Of a stretch of 64,000 nt of DNA, positions 58,129-64,000 are shown piece after piece. The position numbers and the translations under genes were made by a program. The notes beneath the pieces are model-generated. The model ran no database searches, was not told the origin of the DNA, and saw nothing but the letters and a program-made list of their open reading frames with translations. Origin of the DNA: Camillea tinctor. Lineage: Eukaryota; Ascomycota; Sordariomycetes; Xylariales; Xylariaceae. The DNA lies in assembly GCA_022578605.1 (NCBI GenBank), contig MU394105.1, forward strand, positions 124,001 to 188,000, given 5' to 3'. How positions within the stretch are numbered: position 1 is the stretch's first letter; each line of letters opens with the position of its first letter.

Positions 58129-60231
58129 TCAAATCAAAGACAAGCTAGAATCCTGGACAGCATACCAAAAAGGATCCGATGACCGCATTCTTCCGACTCG
58201 CTCATAGTATTTAACGTTTCCCATATCCATCATTCTTAGAAGCAGGCCGTTATGCCAATCTGTGCCACCAAGAGTAGAACATTGGGTACCTAGCACGTAA
58301 AACATCGTCTCGCCACCTCTTGGGCTATCGAATGTGCAACTATTCTCAAATCTCGCGCCGGGAGGGCGAGGACCAACAGCCGCTTCGAGTCTGAAGGCGT
58401 AAGTAGGGATCTCGACTGGTGGATCCTTCAGTTTTCGATCACTCCGGCATGGAAGCGAAGGCGGCTGCCTATCGATGTCCACAGTACATCGATGGACTCT
58501 TCCCACTAATCACAAGGCTGTCCTTCCAGTTTCATGAATGTTCGTGCCATGTAGTTCTATCCGCGATGATTCCGGATCGTGTCCACCACCTTTAATCGGG
58601 CCAGTCACTGATACCCATGACCAAGAAGGGAAGTTGGCAACCCCCGAGAGTTTGGCTGGATATTTTGCGGGCTGCCAGAGAAGACCCCCAGAGAGGTTGG
58701 GTTCCCATATCCCCGAGAGAAACCGGCCGGGGATTACCTGGCTTGCAATGTCGGCAATCCCTGCAAGAGCAGGCAGTCTATCGCTTTCATGTGAGCTGGA
58801 GGGCAGAGTACTTTTTTATCAAGTCGAACCATGCCCTAAAGAAGTGCCCTTGGAACAGGGTTCTCTGCTTTCCGGCCATTTTGAAAGATAAACCAAAGTC
58901 TCTAAGGCAGTTTATGAAAGCGGCAGCCTCCACTCCACCCTCGTTGTCCTCCTGACCATCTTCTGAGCATCTACTCATTCTACAGGTCCAGTATATTTGA
59001 TTGGAAGAAAAATCTATGATGCGGCGAGTGAGAAGCCGTTCTGGCTGAGCCCAGGCTCTCTGGCACAATGGGCTTTCTTCTACGTCTTCCCAGAATGAGC
59101 CGAAAATATGCGTACATCCCCTGAAGAAGACCTTTCCCTCGCACCGGCCATTTTTATTAGCTTTGAAGTTGATTGGGATCCCGGAGCGGTTTCGGTGAGC
59201 AAGAAATCCTTGGGAAGCTCTACTAGCTGAAGTTGCAGCGATGGTCAGATATGCATTGCTGTATATGTAGCCCATGTTTTTTAATTCATCCATCCAGTCC
59301 GCAGTCTGATTCTGACCTTGAATGATGCACAATGCATCTACCCAAAGATACCTGATTCCAAGCTTCCGGGCTACCATGACCGCATCGTGTATTGTCCGGG
59401 AGAGTAGAACCAACGACACACCCTGCATCATTTCGCTGACGGTCTCATTAGTCGTAATATAGCCGGTCTGTATTGCTCCCCAGCAATAGCTAAGAGCTGC
59501 GTACTTCAGCCGCTGGCCATTTGTCTCTATGAGCCTAACAATAGGTTGCCCAAGCAAACCGATGTCTATCAGTCGCCTTGGAGCCACTGTGCTTCCACTA
59601 TTAGACCTGGGTAATACCATGCTGCAGGAATCATGGTACTGTTCGCAGTTCTGAGCCCAGCTAAGGATTCTCGATATGTTGAAATCGCAGATTGGGTCGT
59701 CCTGGATTCTTAGCGCCGAGGGTGGGAGTCCAACAACACCCATTGACTCTACAACCGAGCCTATGCTCGTTAGTGAGGACCATGACTTTGACTGGCACGT
59801 GGAGTCGCTATACCTGGATCAGTGAACATGAGCAAAGTTGGATACGTTGGTCCATAGAAAAGCTCAGTGCTAAGCATGCCTAACGTCACAGCGACTGCCT
59901 GCGACAATAATTTATCTTTGACTTGGCTTCGTTCTCGTCGCTGGTACGAATGCAGTTTCAAGTCAACCTCATGACTGGCTGCAAATAGCCTTACGGGCCC
60001 GAGATGCAAAGCATCAGATATATTTCTGATCTGACTTGTCACACAGCGGTGTTCGTAGATGGATCGTTTAAGGAGGTCAGTAATCAACTGGCAGAGATCG
60101 CATGAATCTGCACTACTAATCAAGGCATTGCATGTCGGCTGGTGGATGTATCCATCATTACTCTTCATATCCTCCAAGTTGATGTCTTGACAGAAGACGC
60201 ACAAACGGCGTTGCGAGATATCGGGCTCCAT
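58129..60231 (-). pseudogene. Heterokaryon-incompatibility (HET) domain gene, disrupted
   Basis: Exon 1 is 59814-60231 (ATG 60231, MEPDISQRRLCVFCQD, with Cys pairs CVFCQ and CDLCQ). A 53-nt GTATAG intron leads to exon 2 from 59760. The HET domain is clear: LKYAALSYCWGA, then SRTIHDAVMVARKLGIRYLW, VDALCIIQG, and YSNAYLTIAATSA. The usual RxWxxQE block reads RAWAQPERLLTRR, losing the normal Gln position. At 58787-58789 the frame hits TGA after KKYSALQLT; the family-typical continuation ESDRLPALAG resumes in another frame, so the length is off by two bases lost or one gained. That frame then meets an in-frame TGA at 58510-58512 before the normal C-terminal part (GTDWHNGLLLR, PFWYAV) ends at 58129. 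HET proteins trigger cell death after fusion of unlike hyphae. This copy should be truncated, though the HET domain itself is intact. Confidence 0.85.
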
Positions 60232-61183
60232 CGTAATGAAATCCAAATTACCGGCTAGTCAACATATGATATCTAGTATCAACTAGGTTGATTCCATTGC
60301 CATAACAAAATAGTAGCATCTTCAGGGCAATGCAAATACGGTTGTTGTGAGGCAACCCATAAGACAACCAACTGCAAGGCAGCCTCACAGAAAATGCCCC
60401 CTTACACATCACATATTGTGACCAATAAGACACTGCGTATGTAGGCCTCCAGCAACGTCGGAATGAGAAATTGTATGGAACAGGCCGGTGACAACTGATA
60501 CTATAATACTCTCATACTCAGTGCAAAACATGTTTTGACGCTGCTATGCCCATATGACCTGGGTTTAGAAATATTTAATATACGGTGAACTGAGAACCAC
60601 ATAAGTCAACCGTTATCTAAGATGTCTACAGAAACCTAGCAATAAATCTATACAAAATTCCAAGTGACGCTAATGTTAATTTTTTTTTAAAAAAATAATA
60701 TCATACTACAAGGATAAAATAATCAGTACCTCATTCTGTAACAAGTGTCTAGAAGAATATTATATATCTATTCTTGGGGTTGGATCACACAGCCTCCGTC
60801 TTCATACTTGGCACCACCACTCAACTCTGTAAACAATAGGAGTAATATCTAGTATGTGAAGCAAGCTTTATTTGTGTCTGATATGGAAACAACTCTATAC
60901 CATTAATAATCAGGCCTGACGATGATTCAAATTAAAAAATACAAAATATAAAAAAATTAGACAGATAAAGCTCGTTGCTTAGAAGAGCCCATTTATCTTG
61001 TGTCCAGTAACTTGGTAATCCCCGAGGTAACGTATCTGTCTCACGAGTACTCGTATTATGATTTCCTAGACACTGTCTTAATGCGTAAAGGTCATCTCTC
61101 TTCTGTATCGGCGATCATTAAATAAATATGTATTTATGAAATATTAAAACCCGGTAACATAAGGTCATGCTGAGAAATTCAGG
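60232..61183. other. AT-rich spacer upstream of the HET gene
   Basis: This 950-bp spacer is strongly AT-rich from 60.58 to 61.15 kb with A- and T-runs (for example 60680-60700). It holds the HET gene promoter side and the 3' side of the predicted small membrane protein gene. No further ORF is supported. Confidence 0.5.
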
Positions 61184-61473
61184 CTAATTAGACTGTACAG
61201 TGTCTTGGCAGATCCGATCTCGAGTTAAAGTGAAGGTCGCGTGCGCCAAGCTTGTATATATGTAGGTTCATATGTATGTCAGAACGTGATCGTACATACA
61301 TACATCCACGGTAACATGACCAAAGCCCAGACTTTGTTGATCGTGATGGCCCACATTTCAGAGAAGTAGGGTAAGGGGGGTGGTTTTCCGTGGCGCTGGA
61401 CCCTGAAGGGGTTTCTCTTTACCCCCGGCGCGTCCCGCTCGTTCGCGGAGACGGGGACGGGGACGGGGGCCAT
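61184..61473 (-). CDS. Predicted small single-pass membrane protein (78 aa)
   Basis: Two exons are proposed: 61304-61473 and 61184-61250, with a 53-nt intron that has a GTATGT donor, a CTGAC branch-like site and a CAAG acceptor. The start MAPVPVPVSANERDAPGVKR has a good ATGGCC context and is much GC-richer than its surroundings. It leads through RNPFRVQRHGKPPPLPYFSE to a hydrophobic segment MWAITINKVWALVMLPWI (~residues 40-57). The spliced exon 2 adds LAHATFTLTRDRICQD; unspliced, the frame ends after 64 residues. The protein would have a basic Pro-rich N-terminus and one membrane helix. I do not recognise a named family. The evidence is base composition, start context and a standard intron only. 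Confidence 0.4.
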
Positions 61474-62014
61474 GACGAAAGAGACGGGAGGAACCGAAAA
61501 AAAAAAGACTAAAAGAAAAAAGTAATATGGATCCTATTTCGGTCGGGATGAGATCTCCGGGTAATACACAGATGTATAGGTTACGTAGATGTGGTATCAT
61601 CTTCACGTAACCATTACGCAGGTATTTAAAAGCGATTAGACGATGCTCTGGAATCTGGTGGATTACCAATAAATAAATACTACCTATAGACCCTTCTCCT
61701 CCTCTTCCCTTCTATCTAGATACAGGTGAAACTAACTCGATCACTTCCCTTCCCTTCCCCGATCGATTGACGACGCTGCCCCATATATACAAGGTCGTCG
61801 AACCGCTATCCAAATAATAACCCAACACATTAACCAAAAAGCCAACCAAAAATGGTATAGAAAAATAAGAAGAAAAATGTTTATATATATATGCAATGAC
61901 TTCCTGATAACTCTTTTCACTCCATGCTGTATGTCAAGAGAGTTTGTTGCTTGCTCGATATAAGAGGTATCCCTTTTTCATTCCGGGTCATCAAGTTTCA
62001 TATCGTCAGGAGAC
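61474..62014. other. Spacer downstream of the protease gene
   Basis: This 540-bp spacer includes the 3' region of the protease gene and the promoter side of the predicted small protein. It is AT-rich with a TATATATA tract near 61883. No ORF is supported. Confidence 0.5.
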
Positions 62015-63543
62015 TTAAGCGGACTCGCCGTTGTTGGCGAGAAGGTTGACGGTGTCGCTGGGGATGCCGGTGAGGACACCGTTGAGGGCGCTGGAGGAGA
62101 TGTACTCGCACAGCTGGTCAACGGTGGCGGCGCCGGTGCCCAAGAAGTAAGCGCCGAGACCGGCGATGTGGGGGCTGGCCATGGAGGTACCGGAGATGGT
62201 GTTCTGTAAGAAAAGCAAGCTTTGTTAATAATGATACTATTGAAAAACTGTGGAAGGAAAAAGGGGCGGGTAATATAGAGGTAGAGAGGATGGTGGGATG
62301 AAAACTTACGGTCTGGCCATCGAGCCAGGTGCTCTCGATGTCGGTACCAGGGGCAAAGATGTCAACGACGCTGCCGAAGTTGGAGTACTCGGCGATGGCG
62401 TCGGTCTTGTCGGTGGCGCCTACGGTGCAGACGGTGGGCTCGGAAGCGGGCGAAGAGGACTCGGCGTCGGTGGCCTCGTTACCGGCGGCGACAGCGAGGA
62501 AAGTGCCGGAAGAGACGACAGCGGCAGCGGCCTCGTTGACAGCCGAGGACTTGGAGCCACCGAGGGACAGGTTGGCGACGGTGCCCTTGGGGCAGTCTTG
62601 CTGGCCGGCGTTCTGGGCGACGTAGTCAATACCGGCGATGACGCCAGAGCTGCACGGGAAGGATGGTTAGCCCGGGTTCTTTTTCCCAATTCGGATGGAT
62701 TGTTTCAATCCAAGGACGCCACATACTTGGTACCGGAGCCAGAGGCGTCAAGGACCTTGACACCGAAAAGCTTAGTCTTCTTGGCGACACCGTAGGTCTT
62801 GGAGCCGATGGTGCCGGCAACGTGACTGCAGTGGCCAATGTTAGTTTCGTTACTCTCAAACCGGAGCTGATGTCCTCAATGGTCACTCACGTTCCGTGTC
62901 CGTTGCCATCGGTGTCGTCGCTGTCGACGAAGTTCTGGAGGAACTCGGCACGGCCCTCGAATTCCTGTAGAGAAGGTTAGGCTCGAGGTGATAGGCAGAG
63001 GAGGGACTAAATATATGGACTACGTACCTCGTGGGAGACGTCGACACCAGTGTCAATGATGAAAGCGCAAGTGCCCTCACCAGCGCTGTCGTCGTAGGTG
63101 TAGTCGGTGGTACCGGGCTCCTGGCTAGAGAGACGGGATAGACCCCAGTCGGCGTTTGACTGAGTAGCCTTGATGCTCACGACGGCATCCTGCTCGATGT
63201 AGTCGACCTGGAGAACTGGTTAGGATCCCCTGTTCATAGCCCGGGAGTCTGGCATCTCTTGACTTACATCGGGGTTGTTCTTCAGGGACTCAAGCTCCTC
63301 ATCGGTCAGGGAGGAGGCGAAGCCGGAGAAGTGGGTGGAGGTATAGGTGAAGTCGGCGTCACCGGCGATTCCCTGGATGGAGCTCTCGAGAGCACCAATC
63401 TGAGCCTCCTTCTTCATCTTGACGATGTACTTGCCATCGATGAGCTGAGCGCCTCGGGGCTTGACGACCGGGGCGGGCGAGGATCGCTTCGAAGGAGCGG
63501 CGAGTGCCAAAGGCAACAGAGCGAGAGCGGCAACAGAACGCAT
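62015..63543 (-). CDS. Secreted subtilisin-like serine protease (proteinase K type, S8)
   Basis: Six exons (63268-63543, 63028-63207, 62891-62964, 62727-62825, 62310-62649, 62015-62203) give 385 aa. The signal peptide is [15 protein letters not shown]. An inhibitor-I9 propeptide (~residues 38-105, YIVKMKKEA to DYIEQDAVV) is followed by the mature S8 domain. The catalytic triad is complete: D144 in [11 protein letters not shown]175 in NGHGTHVAGT (interrupted by intron 3 at GT-H) and S330 in [10 protein letters not shown], with the oxyanion Asn in [35 protein letters not shown] and the C-terminal NLLANNGES are typical of fungal proteinase K-like enzymes. It should be exported, self-cleave its propeptide and degrade proteins outside the cell. 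All donors are standard (GTAAGT, GTACGT, GTGAGT, GTATGT). Confidence 0.96.
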
Positions 63544-64000
63544 TTTGAAAGACTGGTAAATGAAACCGAAAAAAAGAAGCTATGAAACTTGAAATTGAAC
63601 TGGAACTCAGGTCGATATCCTCTCTTGACAATGGACTTGCTTGTGTGTGTGTGTAAGTGAAGGGAGAAAAAGCTGATAATGGACGGGAGAGAGAATTCCT
63701 TTTATATAAAAATGTTTGTGTCTCTCCGGAGGGGGAATATTATATGCAATGTCTCCCATATCAGCTGCGAAGCCATAATGGAACCCCATCGCTGTTAATC
63801 TTAACCCCAAAGGCAGTTTGTATTTCCTGTCGAGGCAGCTGGTTCGACGGACTGATGACCTGCGGGTCGTCCCCCGTCTGCCTTCGAGAACAGAACATGC
63901 AGGCTTGGATAAGAGATTGTCAAGAAGTTGAAGCCGTTGTAAGTCGGCCAATCCGATCTAGGTCGGCTGCATGCCCAAATGTCGATCCATGGGGCCACCT
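63544..64000. other. Promoter region of the protease gene, to the window edge
   Basis: The 5' leader and promoter of the protease gene fill this segment. Short minus-strand ORFs at 63607-63998 have random composition and are not supported as genes. Confidence 0.5.
63699..63709 (-). promoter_or_regulatory. TATA box upstream of the protease gene
   Basis: On the minus strand TATATAAAAGG lies about 156-166 bp before the protease ATG at 63543, a classical TATA sequence with a plausible leader length. A TG/AC dinucleotide run follows at about 63640-63655 in the presumed leader. Confidence 0.5.

Noticed and set aside
58129..60231. RIP as the cause of the HET gene lesions
   Set aside because: Only one lesion fits a C-to-T transition and the other is an indel; the surrounding coding sequence is not saturated with TpA, so RIP is not supported.
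1..64000. Transposons, CRISPR arrays, secondary-metabolite cluster
   Set aside because: No transposase or reverse-transcriptase motifs, long terminal repeats or spaced repeat arrays were seen. The oxidoreductase, regulator and protease genes are scattered and show no clustering with a backbone synthase.

Overview
The window is nuclear DNA of a filamentous ascomycete, most likely a Sordariomycete. The evidence is: many short introns (about 50-210 nt) with GTATGT/GTAAGT donors and CTAAC/CTGAC-type branch sites; a three-domain trpC (GATase-IGPS-PRAI); a Zn2Cys6 regulator whose zinc cluster is split by an intron; a HET-domain gene; a DUF6546-type F-box gene; and a single dispersed 5S rRNA gene with a TATA box at -29, the arrangement known from Neurospora. 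I cannot assign order or species. About 20 protein genes in 64 kb is sparse, with several AT-richer spacers of 2.5-5 kb.

Layout. 0-10.4 kb: 3' part of a cytochrome b561/DOMON-type membrane protein gene cut by the window edge, an SDR oxidoreductase (-), kinetochore gene nnf1 (+) carrying a complete 5S rRNA gene in its second intron, and a G3BP-like NTF2/RRM protein (-). 10.4-24.1 kb: sparse, with a cysteine-rich single-pass membrane protein and a Zn2Cys6 transcription factor. 24.1-38.1 kb: RanBP1, a DUF4211 nuclear protein, trpC (-) and nup192 (+), the last two diverging from a promoter region with GCN4/CPC1-type sites. 39-47.8 kb: a dense housekeeping block of tim9 (-), mrt4 (+), U1-70K (-), mL43 (+) and triosephosphate isomerase (-), interrupted by a 10-N assembly gap set between poly-G and poly-C. 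48-53 kb: an F-box/DUF6546 gene and an intronless low-complexity protein. 53-58 kb: no gene recognised. 58.1-64 kb: a HET gene broken by a frameshift and a stop, a predicted small spliced membrane protein, and a secreted proteinase K-like protease.

Functional links. Most genes are housekeeping and spread over separate processes: nuclear transport (RanBP1, Nup192), ribosome and RNA work (5S, Mrt4, mL43, U1-70K, G3BP-like), mitochondrial import (Tim9), kinetochore (Nnf1) and metabolism (TrpC, TPI). Nothing looks like a biosynthetic cluster, and I found no intact transposon, tRNA or CRISPR. The most notable observations are the 5S gene nested in the nnf1 intron, the weak 5' splice site in the first intron of the gene for U1-70K (a 5'-splice-site recognition protein), the doubly broken HET gene, a 25-bp-arm hairpin at 48.3 kb, and two unassigned membrane proteins.

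All gene models were spliced by eye from open frames, splice motifs and remembered family conservation. No alignment or database search was run.
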